Origin: Kineosporia aurantiaca JCM 3230
GTDB taxonomy: Bacteria > Actinomycetota > Actinomycetes > Actinomycetales > Kineosporiaceae
Reading direction: 5' to 3'
Assembly (NCBI GenBank): GCA_000719025.1
Contig: JODP01000002.1
Coordinates: 620,001-684,000 of the forward strand
Length of the DNA: 64,000 nucleotides
A program made the position numbers and the translations under genes. Under the pieces are notes generated by a model that was not told the DNA's origin, made no database searches, and saw only the letters and a list, made by a program, of their open reading frames with translations. Positions 25,372 through 34,922 of this stretch are shown piece by piece; the first letter of the stretch is position 1; every line of letters begins with the position of its first letter.

Positions 25372-27282
25372 GTGCCGACCACCCCCGAGCCGACCCCGGC
25401 CCCGGCCTCTCCACCCGCGTCGCGGCCGTTCCAGGTCGACCTGCGGGGCATCGTCGATCTCCTGAGTCGCAGCATCTACTCCGGCCCCCAGGTCTACCTG
25501 CGGGAACTCCTGCAGAACGGGGTGGACGCGATCACCGCCCGGCAGGCCCTGCCCGGTGCTCCGCCCGGGGCGATCCGGATCACCCCGGCCCTCGGTCCCG
25601 ACGGCGAACTGGTCTTCACCGACAACGGAATCGGCCTCACCGCGGCGGAGGTCGGCGAGCTCCTGGCCACGGTCGGTCGCAGCTCGAAACGCGATGTGCT
25701 CGATCTGCCCCGCACCGACCGGCTCGGCCAGTTCGGTATCGGCCTGCTCAGCTGCTTCATGGTCAGCGACGACATCCGGGTGCTGTCCCGCAGCGCCGGC
25801 GGGGCCCCGCCGGTCGAGTGGGTGGGGAGCGCGGACGGCACGTTCACGGTCCGTGAGCTCACCGACGGCTCCGGCCTGACCGAGATCGGCACCCAGGTCC
25901 GGCTCCGGCCGCGGGCCGGGGAGGGCGAGCTGACCTCGGCCGCCGCCGTGCTCGACCTGGCCACCCGCTACGGCGCCTACCTGCCGGTACCGGTCCGGGT
26001 CGACCTGCCCGGCGGGGGCGAGCAGATGATCAGCGCCGAACCGCTGTTCGCGAGCACGTTCGCGCTGCCCTCGCCGGAGCTGATGGCCCTGGGCAAGGAG
26101 CTGATCGGCGCCGAGCCGTTGGACGCGATCGCCCTGCACGTACCCGCCACCGGCACCCGGGGCACCGCGTTCGTCCTCCCGTTCGCCCCCTCCCCCGGCG
26201 CCCGCCAGGCCACCCGGGTCTATCTGCGCGGCATGCTGCTGTCCGAGCGGGTGGACGACCTGCTGCCCGAATGGGCGTTCTTCGCCCGCTGCGTGGTGGA
26301 CACCACCGGCCTGCGCCCGACCGCCAGCCGCGAGGCGCTGATCCAGGACGACGCGCTGGAGGAGACCCGGGCCGAGCTCGGGGCCACGCTGCGCCGCTGG
26401 GTGGCGACGATGGCCAACCGCGACCCGGTCCGGCTGAGCACCTTCCTCGGGGTGCACCACCTGGCCCTGCGCGCCCTGGTGCTGCACGACGACGAGCTGG
26501 CCCAGTTCATCGTGCCCTGGCTGCCGATCGAGACCAGCAACGGCCAGACCACCTACCGCGAGCTGCTGCGCGGCGGGGAGCCGCTGCGGTTCGCCGAGAC
26601 GGTGGACGAGTTCCGGCAGATCGCGGCGATCGCCCGGCCGGACGCGCCGGTGATCAACGGCGGCTACGTCTACGACTCCGACATCCTGCGCCGGCTGCCG
26701 GACCTGATCCCGGGCACCGTGGTCGAGACCGTCACGGTGACCGACGAGCTGGCCTCGCTGGACGTGCCGCCGCTGGCCGAGCGGCCGGCCGCGCAGCGGC
26801 TGCAGGCCCGGGCCGAGGCGGCCCTGAGAGATCTCGACTGCACGGTGCTCGTGCGGTCGTTCGCCCCCGACACCCTCCCCGCCCTGCACATCGCCGACGC
26901 CGGGGTGCTGCGCCGGCTCCAGCGGCAGCGGGCGAAGGAGGCCGGGAGCGGGATGTGGGCGTCGATCCTGCAACGCATCGACGACGCCCAGAACACGGCG
27001 GACGCGCAGCACGCGCCCGCCGGCGAGACCGTCGGCGCCGCCGGCCAGCTCTGCCTGAACTGGCGCAACCGGCTGGTCCGGGCCCTGGCCGAGAGTACCG
27101 ACGAGCTGTTGCTGGCCCGTACCGTAAGGGTGGTTCACGTGCAGGCCCTGCTGGCTGCACACCGCCCGCTCCGCGCGGTGGAGCGGGCTTCGCTCACCGA
27201 CGCACTGACCGACATCGTGCACCTGAGTGCCGGGCTGGGCGCGGATCTCGGCGACCTGCCGGACGCCCCCGGGGAGAACTGA
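25372..27282 (+). CDS. HSP90-family protein (HtpG-like GHKL ATPase)
   Basis: A 636-residue protein with a Pro-rich N-terminal tail, then a GHKL ATPase domain: LRELLQNGVDA (N box with catalytic Glu and Asn), DNGIGLTAAEV, and GQFGIGLLSCF as the glycine-rich lid. A middle domain follows, with VYLRGMLLSERVDDLLPEWAFF and the RPTASREAL catalytic loop typical of HSP90, and a divergent C-terminal part. It is an HSP90-like chaperone, distinct from housekeeping HtpG in its C-terminus. The first in-frame codon is TTG 25327, but GTG 25372 is preferred; a TAGGCT -10-like hexamer (25359-25364) lies 7 nt before it, so the mRNA may be leaderless. It heads the cluster with three TPR proteins. Confidence 0.82.
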   Translation: MPTTPEPTPAPASPPASRPFQVDLRGIVDLLSRSIYSGPQVYLRELLQNGVDAITARQALPGAPPGAIRITPALGPDGELVFTDNGIGLTAAEVGELLATVGRSSKRDVLDLPRTDRLGQFGIGLLSCFMVSDDIRVLSRSAGGAPPVEWVGSADGTFTVRELTDGSGLTEIGTQVRLRPRAGEGELTSAAAVLDLATRYGAYLPVPVRVDLPGGGEQMISAEPLFASTFALPSPELMALGKELIGAEPLDAIALHVPATGTRGTAFVLPFAPSPGARQATRVYLRGMLLSERVDDLLPEWAFFARCVVDTTGLRPTASREALIQDDALEETRAELGATLRRWVATMANRDPVRLSTFLGVHHLALRALVLHDDELAQFIVPWLPIETSNGQTTYRELLRGGEPLRFAETVDEFRQIAAIARPDAPVINGGYVYDSDILRRLPDLIPGTVVETVTVTDELASLDVPPLAERPAAQRLQARAEAALRDLDCTVLVRSFAPDTLPALHIADAGVLRRLQRQRAKEAGSGMWASILQRIDDAQNTADAQHAPAGETVGAAGQLCLNWRNRLVRALAESTDELLLARTVRVVHVQALLAAHRPLRAVERASLTDALTDIVHLSAGLGADLGDLPDAPGEN

Positions 27283-27286
27283 TCGC

Positions 27287-28477
27287 ATGAACACCACGGA
27301 AAGCCCGACCAAGACCCCCCGTTCGATCGACACGGACGTCCTCCTGGACCGTGTGGAGTGCCTTCTGGTGCTCGAGGAGCTCGGCCTGGCCGGCCAGCTC
27401 CTCGACCTGATCGCCACCCGCCGGATGCTGCTGAAGACCACGTTCACGGACGAGCAGAACGCCCGGCTGGCCACCGCCCGGGCCCGTCGTGACTCCCCGC
27501 CCGACCTGGACGTGGCGCTGACCCCGGTGGTCGAGGCCCCGGAGGGCACCGACCCGGTGCAGCGGGCCGCGCTGGTCGACGTGCAGCTCACCAAGGAGGG
27601 CTGGAACCGCGGCCAGACCGCGGCCCTGCTGCGGGCCAAGGCCTGGCTGCTGGCCGGGGCCGGGCAGCTGGAGGAGATGCTGCACACCGCCGAGGACGCC
27701 CTTCGGATCGGCCTCGACCTGGGCGCCCACGGGTTCTGCGTGCAGCTCTCGCGCACCGCCGCCCAGGCCACCCTGGAGCTGAACCGCTACCAGGAGGCGG
27801 CCGACCTGTACCGGCTGGCGCTGACCGAGGCGGCCGCCGGGGAACCGATCGTCATCGTCGAGCCGCCCCGCCAGCCGCACGGCGACCTGCTCGGCCTGAT
27901 CCACTCGCTGCACCTGCTCGGCCGGGCCCGGGGCCGGGCCGGCGACGGGGTGGGGGCCGAAGAGGTGATGCGCGAGGCGCTGCAGCTGGCCTCCACCCCG
28001 CCGGCCTCCGAGCACCCGGCGGTCAGTGCCGCCCGGGCCGAGGTGCTGCACGGCCTGGCCGTGCTGATCAGCGGGATGGACGCGACCCGGCTGGACGAGG
28101 CGGTGGAGTTCGCCGGCACCTCGGCCGACACCTTCTCCGGGATCAACGCCCGGATCGACGCCGGCCGGTCGCTGGCGGTGGCCGCCCGGCTGCTCACCTC
28201 GGCCGACCGCCCGGCCGACGCGGTGGCCTACCTGGAGAAGGCCACCGCGGTGCTCGCGGCCGAGCCCGAGCACCTGGTCGGTGCCCTGGACATCCTCGCC
28301 GCCACCTACGCCCAGCTGGGCCGGGGCGAGGACGCGAAGGCCGCCGAGGAGCTGTCCGGGCAGATCCGCGCCGACCGCGGCGCCGAGGCCGCCACCGCGG
28401 CGGACGCCGACCGGACGCCGGCCGCCGGGATCCGGGCCCCAGGGGCGCGGCCCCGGGCCGCCGAGGCCGCCGGCTGA
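27287..28477 (+). CDS. TPR protein 1 of the HSP90 cluster
   Basis: A 396-residue, Leu/Ala-rich helical protein with tetratricopeptide-like helix pairs (residues about 100-360, for example LLRAKAWLLAGAGQLEEMLHTAEDALRIG, and AYLEKATAVLAAEPEHLVGALDILAATYAQLGR). The N-terminal 60 residues hold a short helical segment with a LEELGLAGQLLDLIATRR core. The last 40 residues are low-complexity Ala/Pro/Arg. ATG 27287 begins 4 bp after the HSP90 stop with GGGGAGAA inside the preceding gene. TPR proteins are common HSP90 co-chaperones; the gene order suggests a partner role, which is inference. I know no specific family function. Confidence 0.75.
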   Translation: MNTTESPTKTPRSIDTDVLLDRVECLLVLEELGLAGQLLDLIATRRMLLKTTFTDEQNARLATARARRDSPPDLDVALTPVVEAPEGTDPVQRAALVDVQLTKEGWNRGQTAALLRAKAWLLAGAGQLEEMLHTAEDALRIGLDLGAHGFCVQLSRTAAQATLELNRYQEAADLYRLALTEAAAGEPIVIVEPPRQPHGDLLGLIHSLHLLGRARGRAGDGVGAEEVMREALQLASTPPASEHPAVSAARAEVLHGLAVLISGMDATRLDEAVEFAGTSADTFSGINARIDAGRSLAVAARLLTSADRPADAVAYLEKATAVLAAEPEHLVGALDILAATYAQLGRGEDAKAAEELSGQIRADRGAEAATAADADRTPAAGIRAPGARPRAAEAAG

Positions 28478-28480
28478 GGC

Positions 28481-30796
28481 ATGAGAACCATCCAGGAGCG
28501 CATTGCGGCGCTGCTCGCCGAGGCCGACGCCGACCTGTCCCGCACCGCGGGCCGGGCGCTGATCGACGAGGCGATCGCCCGGGCCGACGAGTACGGCCTG
28601 GACGAGCTCGGGTACGCCGCCCGGCTACGGCTGCTGCCGCTGGCCAGCCGCAGCGGTGACACCGAGGCGCAGCTGTCCGCGTTCGCCTGGTGCGTGGGCC
28701 GCAACGCCGCCGATCCGGACCGGTTCCCGGCCCGGATCGGCGGGTACGACCTGCTCTGGTTCCACAAGCACGTGATCACCGCGCTGACCGGCAGCCCGCT
28801 CTTCGCCCTGGACGACCTGGAAGCCGCGATCGAGGCAATGCAGGAGCAGTACCGGCAGGCCGGGGTCGGCCTGTCGGCCGTGTGGCAGGCCCGGTTCCAG
28901 GCCACCCTCGGCCTGGGCCGGCCGGAGCGGGCGGCCGGCATGCTGCGCGCCCTGCGCCGCACCCCGCGGGACGCGTACAGCCACTGCGCGGTCTGCTCGC
29001 GGGCCGAGGAGGCCGAGTTCCACTACCTGATCGGCGACGACCAGGCCGGTCTGGCGCTCGCCGAGGCGATCCTCGAGGACGACCTGGTCTGCGGCGACGA
29101 GCCGGCCAACACGATCGCCCAGGCCCTGCTGCCGCTGCTGCGGGCGGGCCGGGCCGACGAGGCCCGGCGGCTGCACCTGCGCGGCTACCGGATGGCCCGG
29201 TCCAACCCCGACAACCTCCGGATGATCGCCCAGCACCTGCGGTTCTGCGCGGTCACCGGGAACGAGGCGCGCGGTCTGGAGATCCTCGAGCAACACCTGC
29301 GCTGGCTCACCCACGACGGCCTGAACGAGCTGGCCCACCTGGACACGCTGTCCGCCGCCGGGATGCTGCTGACCGCCGCGGCCCAGGCCGGGGCCGACCG
29401 GCAGGTGTTCGCGGCGGCCGCCGACCCGGGCCTGGCCCGGTTCCTCGGCCTGCACCGCTACCGCGGCCCGTGGACCGTGCTGGAGCTGTCCGGCGTGGTC
29501 CGGGCCCGGGCCGCCGAGCTGGCCGCCCGGTTCGACCGGCGCAACGGCAACGACTTCCAGACCCGGCAGCTGGCCCGCGACGAGGAGCTGCTGAGCACCC
29601 GCTACGACGTGCCCCTGACCACCCGGCCGGCGCCGCGGGCGGACATCGTCATCACCTCGCTGCAGAACGCCACCCTGCTCGAGGCCCGGGCCCGCAAGCT
29701 GCGGGCCGAGGCCGAGAACCTGGCCGACAAGGACCCGGGCCGGGCCCTGGCCAGCGCCCGCGAGGGGCTGCGGCTGGCCCTGACGCTGGGCCACCGCGAG
29801 CTCACCGTGGGGATCGCCCGGTTCGGCTCGATCGCGGCGATGACCATGGGCGAGGACGAGGCGGCGATCGAGTTCTCCCGCACCGCGGTGCGCGAGGCGG
29901 CCGCCGCCGAGCTGCCCGGTGAGCCGTCGTTCCGGCTCGAGCTGGGCGCCGCGCTGCTGCGGGCCGGCCGCCCGGACGAGGCCACGGTGGAGATCCAGGA
30001 GGCGATCACCCGGCTCCGGCTGGACGCCGCCCCGCCCGCCGACCTGGCCGTCGCGCTCCACCAGCTCGGGCTGTCCCAGGCCGCGCTGGGCGAGCGCCGG
30101 GCCGCCCGGGACAGCTACCGGGACGCGGTCGCGCTGGCCTCCACCGCCGGCGACCACGCCGCCACCACCCGGTACGGCCTGGCCCTGGGCAAGCTGCTGC
30201 TCGCGCTGGACGACCAGCAGGGCCTGATCGTGCTGGCCGGCACCGTGGTCTCGGCCCGGCACCTGTCCACCGAGTCCGGCGACCCGGCCGTGCTGGTCGG
30301 CGCGCTGAACCTGCTCGGCCGGGCGCTGGGCGCGCTGCACCTGGGCGAGACCGCCGAGAAGGTGCTGAAAGAGGCCCTGCACACGGTCGAGACCGCCCCG
30401 CAGACCCCGGCGATCCGGTACGAGCACGCCGACGTGCTGGACTCGATGGCCCGGGCGATCAGCTCCGACCGGCACCGCCGCGGCGAGGCGGTGCAGCTGG
30501 CCCGGGAGGCGGCCGACGCGTTCGTCGCTGCCTCGGCCAGTTCCGAGGCCGGGCGTAGCCTGCTCCGGGCGGCCGCCATGCTGCAGGACGACCGCCCGGG
30601 CGAGGCACTGAACCTGATGGAACGGGCCGCCGCGCTGGTGCAGCACCGTCCGGAGGTGCTGATGGAGTGCCTGGACGCACTGGCCACGCTTCAGGAGAGA
30701 CTGGGCCGCACCGGCGAGGCCCAGGTGGCCCGCGCCCAGGCCGACCGGCTGCGCGGCGGCTACTTCCCCGGCCGTAACGCCGGCCTTCTTCACTAA
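28481..30796 (+). CDS. TPR protein 2 with conserved HCxxC motif
   Basis: A 771-residue protein, co-linear with the next gene product: the first 210 residues align without gaps. It begins with a charged helix, then LDELGYAARLRLLP, AFAWCVGRNAADP and LLWFHKHV, followed by an unusual motif TPRDAYSHCxxC (His168, Cys169, Cys172) and CGDEP (Cys204). These could bind a metal or form a disulfide. From about residue 390 to the end it consists of TPR-like helix pairs. ATG 28481 follows the TPR 1 stop by 3 bp. It is probably co-translated with the HSP90-like gene; substrate recruitment or co-chaperone work is a plausible but untested role. Confidence 0.75.
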   Translation: MRTIQERIAALLAEADADLSRTAGRALIDEAIARADEYGLDELGYAARLRLLPLASRSGDTEAQLSAFAWCVGRNAADPDRFPARIGGYDLLWFHKHVITALTGSPLFALDDLEAAIEAMQEQYRQAGVGLSAVWQARFQATLGLGRPERAAGMLRALRRTPRDAYSHCAVCSRAEEAEFHYLIGDDQAGLALAEAILEDDLVCGDEPANTIAQALLPLLRAGRADEARRLHLRGYRMARSNPDNLRMIAQHLRFCAVTGNEARGLEILEQHLRWLTHDGLNELAHLDTLSAAGMLLTAAAQAGADRQVFAAAADPGLARFLGLHRYRGPWTVLELSGVVRARAAELAARFDRRNGNDFQTRQLARDEELLSTRYDVPLTTRPAPRADIVITSLQNATLLEARARKLRAEAENLADKDPGRALASAREGLRLALTLGHRELTVGIARFGSIAAMTMGEDEAAIEFSRTAVREAAAAELPGEPSFRLELGAALLRAGRPDEATVEIQEAITRLRLDAAPPADLAVALHQLGLSQAALGERRAARDSYRDAVALASTAGDHAATTRYGLALGKLLLALDDQQGLIVLAGTVVSARHLSTESGDPAVLVGALNLLGRALGALHLGETAEKVLKEALHTVETAPQTPAIRYEHADVLDSMARAISSDRHRRGEAVQLAREAADAFVAASASSEAGRSLLRAAAMLQDDRPGEALNLMERAAALVQHRPEVLMECLDALATLQERLGRTGEAQVARAQADRLRGGYFPGRNAGLLH

Positions 30797-30836
30797 GACC
30801 CTTTGAATCGTCTCACCTCGTAGGGAGCTCCAGCGG

Positions 30837-33389
30837 ATGGACAGCGTCGAGGCCCGGATCGGGCAGCTCTTCGGCGAGATCGACGGGACGCCCTTCGGCC
30901 CGGCCGAGCGCGCCCTGATCGACGAGGCCATCGGGCTGGCCGACGAGCACGGGCTAGACGAGCTCGGCTACGCGGCCCGGCTGCGGCTGCTGCCCTCGGC
31001 CAGCATGCTCGGCGACACCGACGCCCAGCTCTCGGCGTTCGCCTGGTGCGTCGGCCGCAACGCCGCCGACCCGGAGCGGTTCCCGCTCCAGATCGGCGGT
31101 TTCGACCTGCTCTGGTACCACAAGCACGTGGTCAGCTCGCTGATGGGCAGCCCGCTGTTCTCCCTCGCCGACGTGGACGCGGCGATCGAGGCGATGCAGC
31201 AGCAGTACGTGAAGCAGGGCGTCGGCGTCTCCGGGGTGCTCCAGGCCCGGTTCCAGTCCGCGGTCGGCCAGGGCCGGCTGGACCAGGCCGGAACCTGGCT
31301 GGGCGAGCTGAAGCGCACCCCGCGGGACGCGTACAGCCACTGCGAGACCTGCGTTCGGGCGGAGGAAGCGCTCTACCTGTACGCCATCGGCAAGGACGCG
31401 GACGGCCTGGCCCTCGCCGACGAGATCCTCGACCAGGGCATGACCTGCGGCGACGAGCCGGAGAACACGATCGCCCAGGCGCTGCTGCCGATGCTGCGGA
31501 CCGGCCGCCGGGAAGAGGCCCGGCAGCTGCACCTGCGCGGCTACCGGATGGCCCGGACCAACCCCGACCACCTCCCGATGATCGCCGAGCACCTGCGGTT
31601 CTGCGCGGTCACCGGGAACGCGGCGCGCGGCCTGGAGATCCTCGAGCGGCACCTGAGCTGGCTGGTGCACGACGGGCTGAACGCCGAGGCGCACTTCGAC
31701 GCCCTCTCGGCCGCCGCCGTCCTGCTCGGGGCGGCCGAGCGGGCGGGTGCGGGCGGGCAGACGGTGACCGCCGCGGCCGACCCGAAGCTGGCCCCGGTCC
31801 TCGGCGAGAAGGCCGGCCCGTGGACGGTCACCGAGCTGCGCGCGGCCGCCCGCTCCGCCGCCGCCGAACTGGGCCGGCAGTTCGACGAGCGCAACGGCAA
31901 CACCTGGTACGCGACCCGGCTGGAGACCGACGACGCACTCGCCGAGCTCTCGTTCGACCTGCCGATCGGCGCCACCCGGGTCAGCACCGACTCGGTGCCC
32001 ACCGTGCTGCCGGACGACCTGGACAGCCGGCTGACGATGGCCGGGGACCTGCTCGCGATGGACGAGCGCGGCCAGGCCCAGCAGGTGCTGACCGCGATCG
32101 AGGCGCTCGGCGAGGCCCCCGGCGGGGAGCCGCTGACCGCCGAGCAGATCGCCGGGATCGCCGGGATCAAGGCCCGGCTGGAGGCGGCCGGCGAGAGCGA
32201 CGAGACGCTGGCCGAGATCTTCTCGGTCGCCGGGCAGGACGGTCTGGAGGCCGCGCTCGCGCTGACCGAGACCGCGCTGGCCGACCCGGAACTCGGGCAG
32301 GGCCGGGGGCGGGGCCGGCGGGCCGCCCTGCTGCGCACCAAGGCCCAGCTGCTGGGCGCGGGTGACCAGTACGACGGCGGGCTCGCGGCGGCCGACGCCA
32401 GCCTGGCCATCGGGCTGCGGCTGGGGGCCCGGGAATGGGCCTCGACCACCGCGATCCTGGCCGCGCACCTGGCCCAGGACGCGGGCAAGGCCGACCTGGC
32501 GATCGAGCGCTGGCGGATCGCGATCCGCGAGGCCGCGCTGGCCGAACTGCCGCAGGAGCTGTCCGCCCGGCTCGAGCTGGGCTCGCTGCTGCAGGCCCTG
32601 GGCCGGGCCGAGGAGGGCGTGGAGGAGGCCCGGGAGGTGCTGCGGCGGCAGACCGCGACCGGGGCGCCGGACGACGAGCGGGCCGAGACGCTGCGCCGGA
32701 TCGCCCAGGGCGCGGTCGCGCTGCAGGAGTACCAGGAGGCGCTGGACAGCTACCGGGACGCGCTGGCGCTGGCCTCCAAGGCGGAGGACTGGGTGCTGGC
32801 CACCCGCTGCGCGCTGGCCCTGGGCGACCTGATGACGGACGCCGGCGACGAGGACGGGATCGCGGTGCTGGCCGGGGCGGTCGAGTCGGCCCGGCACCTG
32901 GAGGACGAGGACCCGATGTGGCTGGTCCGGGCCCTGCACATGCACGGCCGGGCGCTGAGCGTGGCCGACCAGGACGAGCAGGCCGCGGTGATCATGCGGG
33001 AGGCCCTGGTACGGGCCGAGCAGGCCGCCGCCGACGAGCACCCGGCCGCCCTCTACGAGCACGCCGACCTGCTCGACTCCCTGGCCCGGGCGCTGGTCAC
33101 CGAGCACGAGGACGAGGCCCTGCGAGTGGCCCAGGAGGCCGCCGAGGAGTTCGCCGCGATCGACGAGGAGGTGCCCGCCGGGCGGGCGCTGATGCTGGCC
33201 GCCGGGATCCACGTCACCAACGACCGCTCGCCGCAGGCGCTTCCGCTGATGGAACGGGCGATCACGGTGCTCGAGGACCACCCGGACGTGCTCGGCCAGG
33301 TGCTGAACGCGGCCGGGGACGTGTACGAGGAACTGGGCCGTCACCACGAGGCCAAGCAGGCCCGGGAACGCGCCGAGAAGCTCGGCTAG
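30837..33389 (+). CDS. TPR protein 3, paralog of TPR protein 2
   Basis: An 850-residue paralog of the preceding gene product. The conserved N-terminal module carries the same motifs at the same positions (His168, Cys169, Cys172, Cys204), and the stretch from AQALLP through RGYRMAR to EHLRFCAVTGN is nearly identical. The C-terminal half is an extended TPR superhelix about 80 residues longer than in TPR protein 2. GGGAG precedes ATG 30837, with a 40-bp gap. It ends the four-gene cluster and overlaps the convergent mftF by 4 bp. The duplication probably arose in situ. Confidence 0.75.
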   Translation: MDSVEARIGQLFGEIDGTPFGPAERALIDEAIGLADEHGLDELGYAARLRLLPSASMLGDTDAQLSAFAWCVGRNAADPERFPLQIGGFDLLWYHKHVVSSLMGSPLFSLADVDAAIEAMQQQYVKQGVGVSGVLQARFQSAVGQGRLDQAGTWLGELKRTPRDAYSHCETCVRAEEALYLYAIGKDADGLALADEILDQGMTCGDEPENTIAQALLPMLRTGRREEARQLHLRGYRMARTNPDHLPMIAEHLRFCAVTGNAARGLEILERHLSWLVHDGLNAEAHFDALSAAAVLLGAAERAGAGGQTVTAAADPKLAPVLGEKAGPWTVTELRAAARSAAAELGRQFDERNGNTWYATRLETDDALAELSFDLPIGATRVSTDSVPTVLPDDLDSRLTMAGDLLAMDERGQAQQVLTAIEALGEAPGGEPLTAEQIAGIAGIKARLEAAGESDETLAEIFSVAGQDGLEAALALTETALADPELGQGRGRGRRAALLRTKAQLLGAGDQYDGGLAAADASLAIGLRLGAREWASTTAILAAHLAQDAGKADLAIERWRIAIREAALAELPQELSARLELGSLLQALGRAEEGVEEAREVLRRQTATGAPDDERAETLRRIAQGAVALQEYQEALDSYRDALALASKAEDWVLATRCALALGDLMTDAGDEDGIAVLAGAVESARHLEDEDPMWLVRALHMHGRALSVADQDEQAAVIMREALVRAEQAAADEHPAALYEHADLLDSLARALVTEHEDEALRVAQEAAEEFAAIDEEVPAGRALMLAAGIHVTNDRSPQALPLMERAITVLEDHPDVLGQVLNAAGDVYEELGRHHEAKQARERAEKLG

Positions 33390-34912
33390 TTCTTCTCGGC
33401 GGGCTTGGCCGGACTAGCTGGCTTGGCCGAAGTGACCGAGCCGAGCAGCCGCCACTTCCAGGAGGGCCGGACGGCCCGGAGGTGGCGGCTGCGCACGCTG
33501 CCCGCCCAGACCCCGGCACCGTAGGCCGCGTCGTCCAGCAGGACGGCGCCGGTCCAGCGGACCGGGTCGATGTCGGGCCGCACCCGGAGCCATTCCCGGA
33601 CCGGTGGGGCTGCGACCAGGGTCAGCGCGGCCAGCGCCCGCCCTCGGTGCTTGCGGCCGGACAGCAGCGCCACCGCCAGGGCGACCGGCAGCGCGAACTG
33701 CGACGTCCACCGCCCCATTCCGAAGAACGTCTCACGGACGCCGATGGCCAGGGGCCGCAGAAGGTCGTCTCCGCTGGTACCGGCCTTCTTCAGTGCAAGC
33801 AGCGAGTCGCCGTACCCGGCGGCGAAGGTCACCGCGGCCAGGAAGGGACGTCGGGCCAGCAGGGCGGCGACCGTGGACACCGGCGCAGCCACCATGACCA
33901 GCGGCGCCACCTTGCCCGGATGCCGCCGGTCGAGCTGTGCGGCCGAAGTGCCGTAGGCGAACCGCCTGCGCAGCAACGACTTCCACTGAGCCGGGTCCTC
34001 GTGGCCGATCTCCACGGACGGGTCGTAGCGCACCCGCCAGCCCGCCTCGAGCAACCTCCAGACCAGGTCCACGTCTTCGCCGTACCGCAGCGCCTCGTCG
34101 AAACCCGGCTTGCCGGAAACGTCCTCAAGTGCGGCCCGGCGCAGCAGCATCGCCGCGGTGGGCAGGTACGACACCCGGCTCAGCGGCGCCACCCGGGCCG
34201 GCAGCCCTCCGAGGTCGAGCACCGGACGGGCCTGGGAGAAGCGCTCGGCGAAGGTCTGCGCATCGCGCCCCGCAGCCACGATCCGGGGTGCGACAACGGC
34301 CAGCAGCGGGTCGTCGAAATGTCCTACCAAATCGTCAATCCACCCTGCGGGCGGCAAGCAGTCACTGTCCAGGAACGCCACCAAAGGGGTCTGCACCTGA
34401 CGGAGGGCGTTGTTGCGGGCTCGTCCTGGGCCACCGTTCGCGGTTCGGACGATCAACCGGGCGCCGTGCCGGCGAGTCACGTCGGCGACCGCCTGCGGAT
34501 CCAGCGAGGCGTCGTCCACGACCAGCACCTCGGCGACCGCGCGCTGGGTGGATGCAGCCAGACCGGTGAGGCAGCGGTCGAGTTCGGCCGCACGGTCGCG
34601 GACCGGGATCACCACCGTCACCACGCCGTTGCGGGGCTGGCGCTGCTCGGCATCTTCCGGCAGGCCCTGACGCCGGGGGTGGACCAGGCCGGCGTCGGAG
34701 AACCGGCGGCCCAGCGACGCGGCCGCCGCGGTGCCCACCACCCCGCTGCGCAGCTGTGAGAACGCCTCCTGCCCGGCCGGATTGAGCCGGAACAACCGGG
34801 CCGGGGAACCACCGAAAACGGTTCCGTCCGGTTTGATCACGGTTTCCGGATCCAGCTCGACCGGCATCCCCACCGGAAGACCCCTGACCTGAGCATTCCC
34901 CGTCGTCGTCAC
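33386..34912 (-). CDS. mftF: Mycofactocin glycosyltransferase MftF
   Basis: A 508-residue membrane-associated GT2 glycosyltransferase that adds the beta-1,4-glucan chain to mycofactocin. An N-terminal family-specific segment (LPVGMPVELDPETV, FGGSPARLFRL) precedes the GT-A domain VTVVIPVRDRAAELDRCL, VVDDAS, NGGPGRARN, AFLDSDCLPPAGW (DxD) and GEDVDLVWRLLEAGW. Hydrophobic segments follow (around VMVAAPVSTVAALLA). TTG 34933 in frame would overlap mftE by 11 bp; GTG 34912, 10 bp after the mftE stop, is preferred. It is the last gene of the mft operon and converges on TPR protein 3. Confidence 0.9.
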   Translation of the reverse strand: MTTTGNAQVRGLPVGMPVELDPETVIKPDGTVFGGSPARLFRLNPAGQEAFSQLRSGVVGTAAAASLGRRFSDAGLVHPRRQGLPEDAEQRQPRNGVVTVVIPVRDRAAELDRCLTGLAASTQRAVAEVLVVDDASLDPQAVADVTRRHGARLIVRTANGGPGRARNNALRQVQTPLVAFLDSDCLPPAGWIDDLVGHFDDPLLAVVAPRIVAAGRDAQTFAERFSQARPVLDLGGLPARVAPLSRVSYLPTAAMLLRRAALEDVSGKPGFDEALRYGEDVDLVWRLLEAGWRVRYDPSVEIGHEDPAQWKSLLRRRFAYGTSAAQLDRRHPGKVAPLVMVAAPVSTVAALLARRPFLAAVTFAAGYGDSLLALKKAGTSGDDLLRPLAIGVRETFFGMGRWTSQFALPVALAVALLSGRKHRGRALAALTLVAAPPVREWLRVRPDIDPVRWTGAVLLDDAAYGAGVWAGSVRSRHLRAVRPSWKWRLLGSVTSAKPASPAKPAEKN

Positions 34913-34922
34913 GGGACCAACT

